DNA of 43,286 nt from [Eubacterium] saphenum (GCA_004554555.1 SFLN01000023.1:1-43286); one strand, 5' to 3'. Counted from the first letter of the stretch, positions 8,117 through 16,639 are shown. Notes: generated by a model not told the origin, from the letters alone. A program made the numbers and translations.

Positions 8117-8140
8117 AATAATGTTGTTGATAAAGAGTTT

Positions 8141-8216
8141 GGAAGTTTAGCTCAGCTGGGAGAGCGTCTGCCTTACAAGCAGAGGGTCGGGGGTTCGAGC
8201 CCCTCAACTTCCACCA
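8141..8216 (+). tRNA. tRNA-Val (TAC)
   Basis: A 76-base cloverleaf: acceptor GGAAGTT pairs with AACTTCC, the anticodon loop in CTGCCTTACAAGCAG reads TAC, the T arm is GGGGGTTCGAGCCCC, and CCA is encoded. It is first of three tRNAs in one transcript. Confidence 0.95.
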
Positions 8217-8292
8217 CGGCTTTATTTTCACGTCCGTAGCTCGTTTGATGATGTCCGAAATATCGGGGGTTGTTCGTGAGCTTACGGAATCC

Positions 8293-8369
8293 GGCCCGGT
8301 AGTTCAGTTGGTTAGAACGCCGCCCTGTCACGGCGGAGGTCGAGAGTTCGAGTCTCTTCCGGGTCGCCA
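8293..8369 (+). tRNA. tRNA-Asp (GTC)
   Basis: A 77-base cloverleaf with acceptor GGCCCGG and CCGGGTC (one G-T pair), anticodon loop CTGTCAC reading GTC, T arm GAGAGTTCGAGTCTC, and encoded CCA. Confidence 0.95.
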
Positions 8370-8372
8370 TTT

Positions 8373-8448
8373 GCGGATTTAGCTCATCCGGTAGAGCGCC
8401 ACCTTGCCAAGGTGGAGGTAGCGAGTTCGAGCCTCGTAATCCGCTCCA
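8373..8448 (+). tRNA. tRNA-Gly (GCC)
   Basis: A 76-base cloverleaf with acceptor GCGGATT and AATCCGC, anticodon loop TTGCCAA reading GCC, and encoded CCA. It begins three bases after tRNA-Asp. Confidence 0.95.
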
Positions 8449-8456
8449 TATAAATT

Positions 8457-8484
8457 CGCCGCGGAAATATTCGCGGCGTTTTTT
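8457..8484 (+). terminator. Terminator of the tRNA cluster
   Basis: CGCCGCG (8457-8463) pairs with CGCGGCG (8472-8478) and is followed by TTTTTT. A second hairpin (TTGGCA 8495-8500 with TGCCAA 8521-8526, then CTTTTTC) may be a backup. Confidence 0.85.
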
Positions 8485-8584
8485 ATGTAATTTGTTGGCA
8501 TTAGACGGATTTTCGTCAATTGCCAACTTTTTCTTTTTCACGGACTTTTGGCTTCGATGAAAACCCACTTTCTGTTGATTTTTA

Positions 8585-9215
8585 GCAGTACTTTGTGAAC
8601 AGCCCGCGATTAGCGGGAATTTGGGGTTGGCTTATGCGCGTGATTTCGGGGCTTCTGCGAAGCCTTGGCGATTTCGGCGGCATCGAGCCACCGAAATCGC
8701 GCGGGTGAAGCCACGCCCGAAGCTTGATGAAAATCTCGGTTTGATAAGCGTGGCTTCACCCGCTCTCGAGCCTGCTTAGCGGAAGGCGCGGGCGATTTTC
8801 CGGGCATCGAACCCGAAAAATCGCGCGTTTTTGAAAAACTTCGTTTTCCAAAAACGCGGTTAGCCTCCTGCTTTTACCTTGGAACTTGCTTTCATGTATA
8901 CGCGCTCTCGAGCGATTTCGGCGGCATCGAGCCGCCGAAATCGCGCGTTTGCGTGAAACTCCGTTTCACGCAAACGCTTGGGGGAAAACTCTTCGTTTCT
9001 AGAAATGCTAAAGGCGTTTCTCCCCCAAACGCCTTTAGCGCTCTTGGGCGTATATCGGCGCTTCGCGCCGAGTAGTCGCGCTCCGCGCTCCAGTAGCGCG
9101 GCTTCGCTCGCGGATGCCTCCGGCGGCAAAGAACCTTTTTCTGAAGAAAAAGGTTAAGGAAACCGAAGGTTTCTCGTTGATTTCCAAAAAGACTTTAAGG
9201 CTTCGCGGTGCGCAG
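8585..9215 (+). repeat. Palindrome array, copy A
   Basis: About 630 bases between the tRNA cluster and the LacI gene hold no credible gene but a chain of hairpins. Three units have 13-base arms around a nearly constant seven-base centre CATCGAR (8668-8700, 8792-8824, 8912-8944). The last is followed at once by a 15-bp hairpin (8945-8977, arms from GCGTTTGCGTGAAAC). One unusual inverted repeat has perfect 16-base arms (8701-8716 and 8748-8763) around 31 bases. Next come a GGGGGAAAC...GTTTCTCCCCC segment, several short stems with TTCG or TCCG loops, and a final unit built on AACCTTTTTCT and AGAAAAAGGTT (from 9130). The same order of modules recurs at about 11.6 and 23.5 kb. Confidence 0.85.
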
Positions 9216-9248
9216 GCAGGCAATGCCGGAAATACGCGCAGCCGCTGC

Positions 9249-10262
9249 TCACGAGAACAAATTCCTTACGCTGTCCCGCACAATCAGCTTCCCCGAAACC
9301 AGCGTTCTCCCGTGCTTCCCCTCATCGCCCCTTATTTTCGCCAGCAGAATATCCGCCGCCTCTTTCGCCATCCGATACCCGTCCACGTCCATTGTTGTGA
9401 GGTGCGGGCTGCACATTGTCGAATAAATGTGATTTTCATACCCCGCCACCGAAACGTCCTGCGGCACCCGCAGCCCCGCGTTTTTCAGCTGATTTACCAG
9501 CGCAAACGCACACTCGTCCGATGAACACACAAACGCTGTCGGCATCTCCTCGGGCAGCTCAAAGCTTTTCAGCACCTCTCCGTCCGCATTTTGACTGCGT
9601 ATAATCCACTCCTGCCGCAGCGAAATCCTGTTTTCCAGCAGCGCCTTGTAATACCCCAGAAACCGGTCTTGAACGCTTGACGAGCCGTGAACGTTGCCGA
9701 CAAACGCGATTTTGCGGTGACCGTTTGCGATAATATGCGAGGTGAGCTGAAAAGCACCGTAAAAATTGTCCGACAGCACCGCGTCCGCGTCCTCTCTCGC
9801 AACGCAGAAATCCAGCAGCACCGACGGTATGTAGTACGACATCAGCTTGTCCACATAGCTGTCCGAAAACTGCCCGAGCACAATCAGTCCGTCAACCTTT
9901 TTGTCGCTCACGGAGTTTGGAATTTCAAAAACGCCGTTTTCGTTGTCCACAACCTCCAGCATACCGTAGTAATTCTGCTTCTGGAGCAGTTCTACGAGGT
10001 GCTTGTAGATTATCCAGTAAAACGCGGACGGCTCGCTTATAAACTGCTTTGCGACGATGATACCGATATTATAGGTCAGCCCGTCCTTTCCCGCGCGGCT
10101 TCCCGTGTGTACGCGGTAACCCATCTCGATTGCTTTCTGCTTGATTTTCCCGCGCAGCGCCTCGCTCACGCCCTCACGCCTGCCGAGCGCCTTGGACACG
10201 GTTACGGTGCTCACGTTCATTGCCTTTGCGATATCGCTCATTGTCACGCTTTTTTTAATCAT
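9249..10262 (-). CDS. LacI-family transcriptional regulator
   Basis: A 337-residue repressor-type regulator. An N-terminal LacI helix-turn-helix (MSDIAKAMNVSTVTVSKALG, about residues 8-27) includes the usual hinge helix region, followed by a periplasmic-binding-protein-like sensor domain (YNIGIIVAK, DGLIVLGQFSD, ending LIVRDSVRN). It most likely senses a sugar. The start ATG at 10262 has GGGGAAAAG. The target is not evident: the only divergent neighbour is a Ser-rich lipoprotein gene about 200 bases away, and no transporter or glycosidase is adjacent. The shared intergenic region makes autoregulation and control of the lipoprotein possible. Confidence 0.85.
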   Translation of the reverse strand: MIKKSVTMSDIAKAMNVSTVTVSKALGRREGVSEALRGKIKQKAIEMGYRVHTGSRAGKDGLTYNIGIIVAKQFISEPSAFYWIIYKHLVELLQKQNYYGMLEVVDNENGVFEIPNSVSDKKVDGLIVLGQFSDSYVDKLMSYYIPSVLLDFCVAREDADAVLSDNFYGAFQLTSHIIANGHRKIAFVGNVHGSSSVQDRFLGYYKALLENRISLRQEWIIRSQNADGEVLKSFELPEEMPTAFVCSSDECAFALVNQLKNAGLRVPQDVSVAGYENHIYSTMCSPHLTTMDVDGYRMAKEAADILLAKIRGDEGKHGRTLVSGKLIVRDSVRNLFS

Positions 10263-10386
10263 TCACACTTTTCCCCTTATTAAAAATTAATCGATATATA
10301 ACTATTTTAAGTAATTTCTCAGCGTTTGTAAAGTAACTTTTTGAACAAATTTTAGCTTAATTTTTTAGTAACTTTTACGGAAACTC

Positions 10387-10415
10387 TTGACTTTTCGATA
10401 ATCAGATGCTATAAT
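10387..10415 (+). promoter_or_regulatory. Promoter of the Ser-rich lipoprotein gene
   Basis: TTGACT (10387-10392) and TATAAT (10410-10415) are separated by 17 bases. The AT-rich stretch from 10263 to 10386 probably holds the divergent LacI-gene promoter; I see no clear long palindromic operator. Confidence 0.75.
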
Positions 10416-10459
10416 ATACTAAAAATAGACAAAATCCAAAGCGCATAGGAGGAAAATAT

Positions 10460-11431
10460 ATGAAAAAAACAAAGGCAGTTCTTGCGGTAATTCTTGCCGC
10501 GTTGCTTTGCGGGTGCAGCTCAAAGGAGGAGGGTTCTTCGTCATCGTCAAGCGTTGTGGAGAGCACCTCGACAACGGTTAGTTCTTCGACAAGCTCATCT
10601 TCAAGTTCAACGACAACCTCTTCTTCAACCGAAAGCTCAACCGAGAGTGAACCCGAGTCCAGCGAACCCTTGACCAACGAAACCTTCCTCAAGGGGCTTG
10701 CGGGCGACACAATCCTCCGAACCGATATCAAGCAGGTTTTTGTGCCCGAGGGCGGCGACGCGAGCGTTGAGAACTTGACCGAGGAGAATTTCTCATCAGT
10801 GCTTTGTATGGGATTTATTTATGTTTCCGAGCCGAAGGGGATTTTCCGTACAAATCTTGACAATGCCGATGTTTACGATGATATCGCAATGTCGTTCACC
10901 GATATTTCCGATAATAAGGACACGAATTACACCCGATTAAATGTCGGAGAAAAGTTTTGCGGAATGACGCTCACCTTTGCCGAAACGAACTTTGCACGCA
11001 CGCAGGAGGACGCTCTGGGCGCGGCGGGAAGCTATTTCTGCTACGGCTCGTGCACGTTTTCGGGTGAAACCGAGCTTGAGGGATACATAAATGTCCGCAG
11101 CGAGGGCGGCTCGAATTTCGCGGGTGAAGGCGATGTGACTTTTGTTCCGACGGCGGGGAATTTGCCGGTCGTGAATTACTCGCTTGACGCGGAAAAGGGG
11201 ATTTGCCACAAGCTGTTGAGCGGCGCAGACCAAAATCTTGTCTGGTGCAGCGAATACGGCAGCATTTACCTCGGCAACGTTTTCGATAACGCGGCTCTCA
11301 AGAGCTTTGAAATTCCCGAGGGCAGCGAGTATCTGAAATGCAGAATTGTCGTTGACAATGTAAAATATATGTCGAGCACGCAGTTTTACCCGCGAACCGA
11401 AGCGGAGCTTGTTTCCATTGAGCTGCTTTGA
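10460..11431 (+). CDS. Ser/Thr-rich lipoprotein of unknown function
   Basis: A 323-residue predicted lipoprotein. The signal is MKKTKAVLAVILAALLCGCSS with Cys19 lipidated; a Ser/Thr/Glu linker covers about residues 22-75, and a globular domain of about 245 residues follows. I do not recognise the domain. Its six or so cysteines, alternating strand-like segments (GKSYFCYGSCTF type) and lack of catalytic motifs suggest a beta-rich binding domain, but that is a guess. The linker style matches the two CHAP lipoproteins at 2-3.8 kb, though the C-terminal domain is unrelated. AGGAGG precedes ATG 10460. It is a single-gene unit with its own promoter and terminator. Confidence 0.7.
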   Translation: MKKTKAVLAVILAALLCGCSSKEEGSSSSSSVVESTSTTVSSSTSSSSSSTTTSSSTESSTESEPESSEPLTNETFLKGLAGDTILRTDIKQVFVPEGGDASVENLTEENFSSVLCMGFIYVSEPKGIFRTNLDNADVYDDIAMSFTDISDNKDTNYTRLNVGEKFCGMTLTFAETNFARTQEDALGAAGSYFCYGSCTFSGETELEGYINVRSEGGSNFAGEGDVTFVPTAGNLPVVNYSLDAEKGICHKLLSGADQNLVWCSEYGSIYLGNVFDNAALKSFEIPEGSEYLKCRIVVDNVKYMSSTQFYPRTEAELVSIELL

Positions 11432-11450
11432 TTTTATCACAAATAACGCA

Positions 11451-11478
11451 ACCCACGGAGCTTTTCCGTGGGTTTTTC
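11451..11478 (+). terminator. Terminator of the Ser-rich lipoprotein gene
   Basis: ACCCACGG (11451-11458) pairs with CCGTGGGT (11466-11473), followed by TTTTTC. Confidence 0.85.
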
Positions 11479-11559
11479 GTTTTGCTGAATTTTTCGTTCA
11501 CCGTATTTGGCGAACAGAACCTGCTTTGCGATAAATCTTGACTTCCTATTGCGAACAGC

Positions 11560-11985
11560 CACTAGGTTTCTTCGAAACCCGGCATTTTCGGCGGCATCGA
11601 GCCGCCGAAAATGCGCGATTTTGAGAAACTCGTTCCTCGTTTCTCAAAATCGCGTTCAGACTTATAGTTTTACCATCGAGGTTAGAACGTTCTTTTTGCT
11701 TGCGATTTTTCGGGCATCGAACCCGAAAAATCGCGCGTTTGCGTGAAACGAAGTTTCACGCAAAAGCTTGGGGGAAACTCTTCGTTTTTAGAAACGCTAA
11801 ATGCGTTTCTCCCCAAACCCCTTTGCGCTTTTTTTGCATATATCGCGTCGCTTCACAAAGTTTCACTCGTGCACCGCGAAGCGAAAGGGTGCAGCGTCAC
11901 GCTGCCCTCCGGCGGTAAAGAACCTTTTTCTGAAGAAAAAGGTTCTTTAAACTCCAAAAAGACTTTAAGCGCTTCGCGGTGCTCA
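11560..11985 (+). repeat. Palindrome array, copy B
   Basis: About 425 bases between the lipoprotein gene and yebC. Two 33-base hairpins carry the CATCGAR centre: 11582-11614 (arms from GCATTTTCGGCGG) and 11702-11734 (arms from GCGATTTTTCGGG). Each is followed directly by a 15-bp hairpin (11615-11653 and about 11735-11767). The GGGGGAAAC...GTTTCTCCCC segment and the terminal AACCTTTTTCT / AGAAAAAGGTT unit follow in the same order and orientation as in copies A and C. No gene was found here; open frames in the region are translations of the palindromes. Confidence 0.85.
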
Positions 11986-12011
11986 ATTATTGCTTAGCTA
12001 AAATTCCTTGC

Positions 12012-12764
12012 TTAGTCCTCGTCGTCGCTCTCCGGCTCGTCCCAGTTATGCCAAACATTCTGCACATCATCGTTGTCGTCAAGCGTTTCGAGAAGCTGCG
12101 CCATTTTCTTGAGCTGGTCCTCATCGGTGAGCGTCGTATAAGTAGAAGGCACCTGCGCCGCCTCCGCAGAAATTACCTGATAACCGCGCTTTGTAAGCTC
12201 CTCGGCTACCGCAGCAACATTCGCAGGGTCAGTCGTAATCTCAACAACCCCGTCCTCAAAAGCAAAATCGTCCGCGCCGCTTTCGAGAATATCCTCCATC
12301 GCCTTGTCCTCGTCGATATCGCCGTCCTCGTTGTTCAGCACGATAACGCCCTTCAGCGAGAACATAAACGACACGCAGCCCGTGTTGCCCATATTTCCGC
12401 CGGATTTGTCGAAATAGTGACGGATTTCACCTGCAGTACGGTTGCGGTTGTCGGTGAGGCAGTCAACAATTACCGCAACTCCGCCGGGACCGTAGCCCTC
12501 GTAAACGCAGTTCTCGTAGTCGTTCTTTTCACCGCCGCCCGCTGCCTTTTTGAGTAGACGGTCAATGTTGTCGTTGGGGATATTGTTGGACTTTGCCTTT
12601 TGAACAAGCGCCGCCAGCTTTGAGTTGTTGTTGGGGTCTGCGCTTCCCGTTTCCTTAACGCAAACCAGAATTTCACGGCTTATCTTCGTGAAAACCTTAG
12701 CTCTTGCGCCGTCCTTTTCGCCCTTCTTGCGCTTGATTGTACTCCATTTTGAATGTCCGGACAT
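12012..12764 (-). CDS. yebC: YebC/PmpR-family protein
   Basis: A 250-residue protein of the YebC/TACO1 family, from MSGHSKWSTIKRKKGEKDGARAKVFTKISREI through the YEGYGPGGVAVIVDCLTDNRNRT signature to the acidic C terminus. Members were first described as DNA-binding regulators; YebC-type proteins have also been linked to relief of ribosome stalling, so the role may be translational. The start ATG at 12764 has AAAGGAGA. It stands alone on the minus strand, with copy B of the palindrome array at its 3' end. Confidence 0.95.
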   Translation of the reverse strand: MSGHSKWSTIKRKKGEKDGARAKVFTKISREILVCVKETGSADPNNNSKLAALVQKAKSNNIPNDNIDRLLKKAAGGGEKNDYENCVYEGYGPGGVAVIVDCLTDNRNRTAGEIRHYFDKSGGNMGNTGCVSFMFSLKGVIVLNNEDGDIDEDKAMEDILESGADDFAFEDGVVEITTDPANVAAVAEELTKRGYQVISAEAAQVPSTYTTLTDEDQLKKMAQLLETLDDNDDVQNVWHNWDEPESDDED

Positions 12765-12818
12765 AAATCTTCTCCTTTATTAAGTAAAAATTGTTTTTGA
12801 TTAACCTTATTTATCGGC

Positions 12819-13679
12819 TTAATTTAACTTAGTAAAACCCTCGCCGTAAACCTCGTTTGCGCTTGTCGTTATAACAAACGCTTTCGGGTCGGCGGTTTTT
12901 ACAATGCGTTTAACCTTGGAATAGTTGCTGCGGTGAACCGCTGTTGCGAGAACCTGCCGCTCGTTTCCGCTGTACGCACCCTCGCCTTTGAACAGCGTCA
13001 CGCCGTTGCTCTGCTTCAAAATCTCCTCGGCAATCTCCTTGTAGTTCTCCGAGAAAATCAGCATAAACCGGCTTTCCTGACTGCCGTAAACGATGGTATC
13101 GATGAGCTTTGACTGCACGAAAATCGCAATCGCCGCGAAAAGCACGGTGTTGACGTCCCTGTTAACCGCAAATCCCAGCACAACCACAATCCCGTCCAAA
13201 ACCGCTTGTATACCACCGAGCTTAAAATCGGGGAGATATTTCCCGATAATTTTGGTGAGGATATCCGTGCCGCCCGAGGTGCTCTCACGGTTGTAGCCCA
13301 GCCCCAAGCCGATACCCATTGCCGCGCCGCCGAAAATTGCCGCAACAACTCCGTTCCCGCCCGACGCGTCGTAAACGGGAACAAACATCTCCGCCAAATT
13401 CGTGAACACCGTTATCAAAACAACCGAAATCATTGTTTTAATCATCGTTGTTTTGTTCAGCAGAATAAATCCCGCGATAATCAGCGGAATGTTTATCAGA
13501 AAAATCAGCGTGCCGACGCTTATCCCCCAGAAATTCGTGAGAATAATCGCAATTCCCGTCACACCGCCCGGCGCGATATCGTTCGGGGAGATGAAAATGT
13601 GAACTCCGAGCGAATAAATCGCCGCAGCTAAAATCATTACCAAAATGTCAATTATCCAACGACGCAAACCTTTTTTCAT
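12819..13679 (-). CDS. YitT-family membrane protein
   Basis: A 286-residue integral membrane protein of the YitT (DUF161 plus DUF2179) family. Roughly five hydrophobic helices occupy residues 10-200, including SPNDIAPGGVTGIAIIL and the glycine-rich GLGYNRESTSGGTDILTKI; the C-terminal DUF2179 domain (KGEGAYSGNERQVLATAV, then VKRIVKTADPKAFV) is cytosolic. Its transport substrate is not established. ATG 13679 is chosen because GAAGG lies upstream; the longer frame begins inside mrnC. It is the last gene of a run with mrnC and a methyltransferase, separated from mrnC by four bases. Confidence 0.85.
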   Translation of the reverse strand: MKKGLRRWIIDILVMILAAAIYSLGVHIFISPNDIAPGGVTGIAIILTNFWGISVGTLIFLINIPLIIAGFILLNKTTMIKTMISVVLITVFTNLAEMFVPVYDASGGNGVVAAIFGGAAMGIGLGLGYNRESTSGGTDILTKIIGKYLPDFKLGGIQAVLDGIVVVLGFAVNRDVNTVLFAAIAIFVQSKLIDTIVYGSQESRFMLIFSENYKEIAEEILKQSNGVTLFKGEGAYSGNERQVLATAVHRSNYSKVKRIVKTADPKAFVITTSANEVYGEGFTKLN

Positions 13680-13683
13680 AAGC

Positions 13684-14106
13684 TCAACCTTCTTCGGAAA
13701 ACGTATTGATAATTGCGTCAAAAAGTTCTCTCAAACGGTCGTTTTGCCCGCTCAGCGCGAGGTACCCGAAAAGCGTTTCGAGAGCGGTCGCGCGGCGGTA
13801 TTCGGAGGCTTTCGCGCTCTTCGGAATTGAAATTCCTCCCGCGTTTCGTCCGCGCCGCAGAATATCGGCTTCCTTTTCGGTGAGGAGCGGCTCGACGATG
13901 TTTACCGCCTCGGATTGAAAACTCGCGCGAACGCGTTTTACGGCAAGCTCGTGGAGTTTACCCGCATTTGTCTGATGATTTCGGACAATGTTCTCGCGGA
14001 CGAGCGTTTCGTAAACCGAGTCCCCGTAAAACGCGAGAACGTTCGGCGAATAAGCCGCCGCTTCTTTTTCGGAGAGCGGCTCACTTTTCAAGAATGTAGT
14101 AGACAA
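13684..14106 (-). CDS. mrnC: Mini-ribonuclease III
   Basis: A 140-residue RNase III catalytic domain without a dsRNA-binding domain, the Mini-III form that matures 23S rRNA in Firmicutes. The signature is LAFYGDSVYETLVRENIV, with the catalytic acidic residues there and in the later YRRATALETLFGYLAL segment. The start is a TTG at 14106, supported by GAGGAG seven bases upstream; this places the start inside the preceding methyltransferase gene, a 26-base overlap implying coupled translation. The longer open frame beginning at 14133 lacks a ribosome site. Confidence 0.85.
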   Translation of the reverse strand: MSTTFLKSEPLSEKEAAAYSPNVLAFYGDSVYETLVRENIVRNHQTNAGKLHELAVKRVRASFQSEAVNIVEPLLTEKEADILRRGRNAGGISIPKSAKASEYRRATALETLFGYLALSGQNDRLRELFDAIINTFSEEG

Positions 14107-14776
14107 AGCTGTACTCCTCGCTGTGCAAATCAAACATATACATTTCTTTGTTCAGCTCCGAAATTCCCGTTTCCTCGCCGTCCTCGGACACGCCCTCCAG
14201 CTTTTGCATGGCGTTTTTGAGCGGCTCGTAAAGACCGTGCGTCCAGTCGGTTTTCGGGGCAATGTAAAAATCGCGGATTTTGAAGCCCTGCTCCTTTGCG
14301 TTCCTCAGCACTGCGTCAAGCGCCTCGGGCTTTCCGAAGCGGCGCTCCACATAGCACTTGGTATCGGGCGACGGCTCGATAAGCCAGCAAAGCGTTCTGA
14401 ACACCGCCGTGCCGCCCTTTTCAAGGTTGTCGTGAATTTGCTCCAGCAGCCGCGCCGAGCCTTCAAGCGAGGAAATCCCGTTGTACCAGATAAAATCCCA
14501 GCCGTTTTCGTTTTGCGGAATTTCAAACGGCATAACAACCCTTGTCGAAAATCCCTTTGCACTTGCTCTTTCGGCGCGTGATTTTTCGGTAAAGCAAGCG
14601 TCAATATTCACTCCGACAGTTTTTTGGATAAGCGTGGGAGTGAAAAGCTCGTCGCCGATAAAGAGCGCGTTTTTCGGCGAAATGTTCCCGCAAAGCGAGA
14701 GAACGCGCGCTGCCGTTTCCTCGCTGCCCGCTGTCGGACGGTCAAGACCGTTGATTAAATTGCTGATTGAACTCAT
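14081..14776 (-). CDS. Methyltransferase-like protein of unknown substrate
   Basis: A 231-residue protein that looks like a class I SAM-dependent methyltransferase: an early LCGNISPKNALFIGDEL strand-loop, GVNIDACFTE, a WDFIWYNGISSLE segment where motif II would be, and LEKGGTAVFRTL resembling the post-motif strand. The glycine-rich SAM loop is weak, so catalytic activity is uncertain. ATG 14776 has GGGAGG. It overlaps mrnC and probably forms an operon with mrnC and yitT. The substrate could be RNA given the neighbour, but nothing in the sequence proves it. Confidence 0.55.
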   Translation of the reverse strand: MSSISNLINGLDRPTAGSEETAARVLSLCGNISPKNALFIGDELFTPTLIQKTVGVNIDACFTEKSRAERASAKGFSTRVVMPFEIPQNENGWDFIWYNGISSLEGSARLLEQIHDNLEKGGTAVFRTLCWLIEPSPDTKCYVERRFGKPEALDAVLRNAKEQGFKIRDFYIAPKTDWTHGLYEPLKNAMQKLEGVSEDGEETGISELNKEMYMFDLHSEEYSFVYYILEK

Positions 14777-14836
14777 AATATGCGCCTCCCGAAATCCCGC
14801 TCTCGGAAGTCCGGACCGGCGATAAACCGCCATCTA

Positions 14837-14932
14837 CTTCGTCAACGACATCTCGGCAGGCACAAAGCCTAGCCGAGATATCGTTTCCTCGTATCTGACG
14901 ATTTCTCGCCAGCCCGGAAGGTTTTTCTCTGT
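14837..14932 (-). other. Structured interval upstream of the methyltransferase gene
   Basis: Between obg and the methyltransferase gene, the minus strand holds a nested hairpin: ACGATATCTCGGC and GCCGAGATGTCGT enclose AGGC and GCCT around TTTGT. One position is a wobble or mismatch. Closer to the start codon are two weaker stems (GGCGGTTTATCGCC and CTTCCGA/CGGGAG). No T run follows, so it is not a simple terminator. It may be a processing site or leader element. Confidence 0.4.
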
Positions 14933-16207
14933 TTATCTAACGTAATTAAACTCAAAATCGTAAATGGAAACCACATCGTCCTCTTCAATTCCCATACGCT
15001 CAAGCTCGTCTATAATTCCGCTTTGACGGAGAACGCGCTGGAAATATTGCAGACTTTCGTAGTCCTCCATATTGCAGTTGTACAAAATCGGCGCGAGCCA
15101 GTCTGCCGTGACGATAAACACACCGTCTTCGTTTTCGATGGAGAACGAGCGCTTTTCCTCCGCCATTTTCTCCAGTTCCTCAAGCGAAAGCGGAGTCGGC
15201 TCGAAACGCTTCACGGGCGGCAATTTGTCAAGCTCCGCGCAAGCCTCGTCCATAAGCTCGGCTGTGCCTTCGGTTGTCGCGGCGGAAATTCTGAACAGCT
15301 TCAGACCTTTTCCTGCGATATATTCCTCAAAGCGCGCAATCTGCTCCTCATCGGCGAGGTCGCACTTGTTTGCCGCAACAATCTGCGGCAGCTGTGACAA
15401 ATCCTCCGAGAAATTCGCAAGCTCAGCGTTGATTTTTTCGTAATCTTCGATGGGGTCGCGCCCTTCAACGCCCGAAACGTCCACAACGTGGATTATCAAG
15501 CGGCAGCGCTCGACGTGCCGCAAAAACTCGTGACCAAGCCCCGCGCCCTCCGAAGCGCCCTCGATAAGCCCCGGAATATCCGCCATAACGAAGGATTTTT
15601 CGCCGCGCTTTACCACACCGAGAACAGGGGTGAGCGTGGTGAAATGGTAGTTCGCGATTTTGGGCTTCGCGGCGCTCACAACGCTGATTAACGTGGATTT
15701 TCCAACGTTCGGAAATCCCACAAGACCAACGTCCGCAAGCAGCTTCAGCTCCAGCGTAACCTCGAATTTTTCTCCCGGAAAACCCGGCTTTGAGAAACGG
15801 GGAATTTGGCGCGTGGGGGTTGCGAAGTGCATATTTCCCCAGCCGCCCTTGCCGCCGCGCGCGATTACGACAGGTTCATCGCCGGAAATGTCCGCCATAA
15901 TTCTGCCGGTTTTCGCGTCTTTTACGACAGTGCCGCGGGGAACTCGGATAACGGTCGGCTCCATCGATTTGCCCGAGCAGCGTTTTGCACCGCCGGGTTC
16001 ACCGTTCGGAGCAACGTATTTTTTCTTGTAACGGAAATCTATAAGCGTTGACAGGCTGTCGTCCGCGACGAAAACGATGTCCGAGCCTTTTCCGCCGTCA
16101 CCACCGTCGGGGCCGCCCGCCGCAACGTATTTTTCTCTGTGGAAGGACACCGCGCCGTTTCCGCCGTCGCCTGCCTTTATAGAAATATTAACCTTGTCCG
16201 CGAACAT
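14933..16207 (-). CDS. obgE: Obg-family GTPase
   Basis: A 424-residue essential GTPase that binds the large ribosomal subunit and links its assembly to nucleotide state. The glycine-rich Obg fold covers about residues 1-158 (GGNGAVSFHREKY, then PDGGDGGKGSDIVFV). The G domain follows, with P-loop GFPNVGKSTL, switch DIPGLIEGASEGAGLGHEFLRH, specificity motif NKCD and SAA. The C-terminal OCT domain (about 345-424) is present, as in other Firmicutes. The start ATG at 16207 has AAAAGGAGG. It lies downstream of rplU-prp-rpmA, the conserved arrangement, with a terminator-like hairpin between. Confidence 0.97.
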   Translation of the reverse strand: MFADKVNISIKAGDGGNGAVSFHREKYVAAGGPDGGDGGKGSDIVFVADDSLSTLIDFRYKKKYVAPNGEPGGAKRCSGKSMEPTVIRVPRGTVVKDAKTGRIMADISGDEPVVIARGGKGGWGNMHFATPTRQIPRFSKPGFPGEKFEVTLELKLLADVGLVGFPNVGKSTLISVVSAAKPKIANYHFTTLTPVLGVVKRGEKSFVMADIPGLIEGASEGAGLGHEFLRHVERCRLIIHVVDVSGVEGRDPIEDYEKINAELANFSEDLSQLPQIVAANKCDLADEEQIARFEEYIAGKGLKLFRISAATTEGTAELMDEACAELDKLPPVKRFEPTPLSLEELEKMAEEKRSFSIENEDGVFIVTADWLAPILYNCNMEDYESLQYFQRVLRQSGIIDELERMGIEEDDVVSIYDFEFNYVR

Positions 16208-16309
16208 AAGCGCGCCTCCTTTTCTATACTTTAACCGAAAAAAATCGGTCTATGCCTGAGCGAAATCGCACAATTATTGCCGTTTGGCTGTACCGTTAAA
16301 ATGAGAAAT

Positions 16310-16338
16310 AAGCCGGATATCAACTATCCGGCTTTTTT
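16310..16338. terminator. Terminator or attenuator between rpmA and obg
   Basis: Arms AAGCCGGATA (16310-16319) and TATCCGGCTT (16325-16334) enclose TCAAC. The plus strand has the better T run; the minus strand ends TTATTTC. It probably reduces read-through from the ribosomal genes into obg. Confidence 0.7.
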
Positions 16339-16354
16339 GTACTCATCGAGTTGG

Positions 16355-16639
16355 TTATTCAGCCTCGGCGTAAACGCTTACCTGTTTTCTGTCGCGACCA
16401 ACGCGCTCGAACTTAACGGTGCCGTCGATAAGCGCGTAAAGGGTATCGTCAGAACCCTTGCCGACATTGTTTCCGGGGTGAATATGAGTGCCGCGCTGTC
16501 TTACGAGAATATTTCCCGCAGGCACGAACTGACCGTCAGCGCGCTTTACGCCAAGTCTTTTGGACTCGGAGTCGCGGCCGTTCTTGGTCGAACCCATTCC
16601 CTTTTTATGAGCGAAATACTGTAAACTGATTTTAATCAT
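16355..16639 (-). CDS. rpmA: 50S ribosomal protein L27 with cleavable N-terminal extension
   Basis: A 94-residue L27. The N terminus is MIKISLQYFAHKKG, the Firmicutes form in which nine residues ending in F are removed by the protease Prp to expose the tail that reaches the peptidyl-transferase centre. The body (GSTKNGRDSESKRLGVKRADGQ, GNILVRQRGTHIHPGNNVGKGSDDTLYAL) is standard. The start overlaps the end of prp by eight bases. Confidence 0.98.
   Translation of the reverse strand: MIKISLQYFAHKKGMGSTKNGRDSESKRLGVKRADGQFVPAGNILVRQRGTHIHPGNNVGKGSDDTLYALIDGTVKFERVGRDRKQVSVYAEAE

Noticed and set aside
8585..9215. CRISPR array
   Set aside because: Units are variable palindromes placed back to back, without identical direct repeats and regular unique spacers, and no cas genes are present.
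8585..9215. Insertion sequence or transposon remnant
   Set aside because: No transposase frame, no consistent terminal inverted repeats around the whole array and no clear target duplication were seen.
8860..9223. Small proteins in palindrome array A
   Set aside because: The same translated pieces recur at the other two arrays only because the DNA palindromes recur; no ribosome sites were found.
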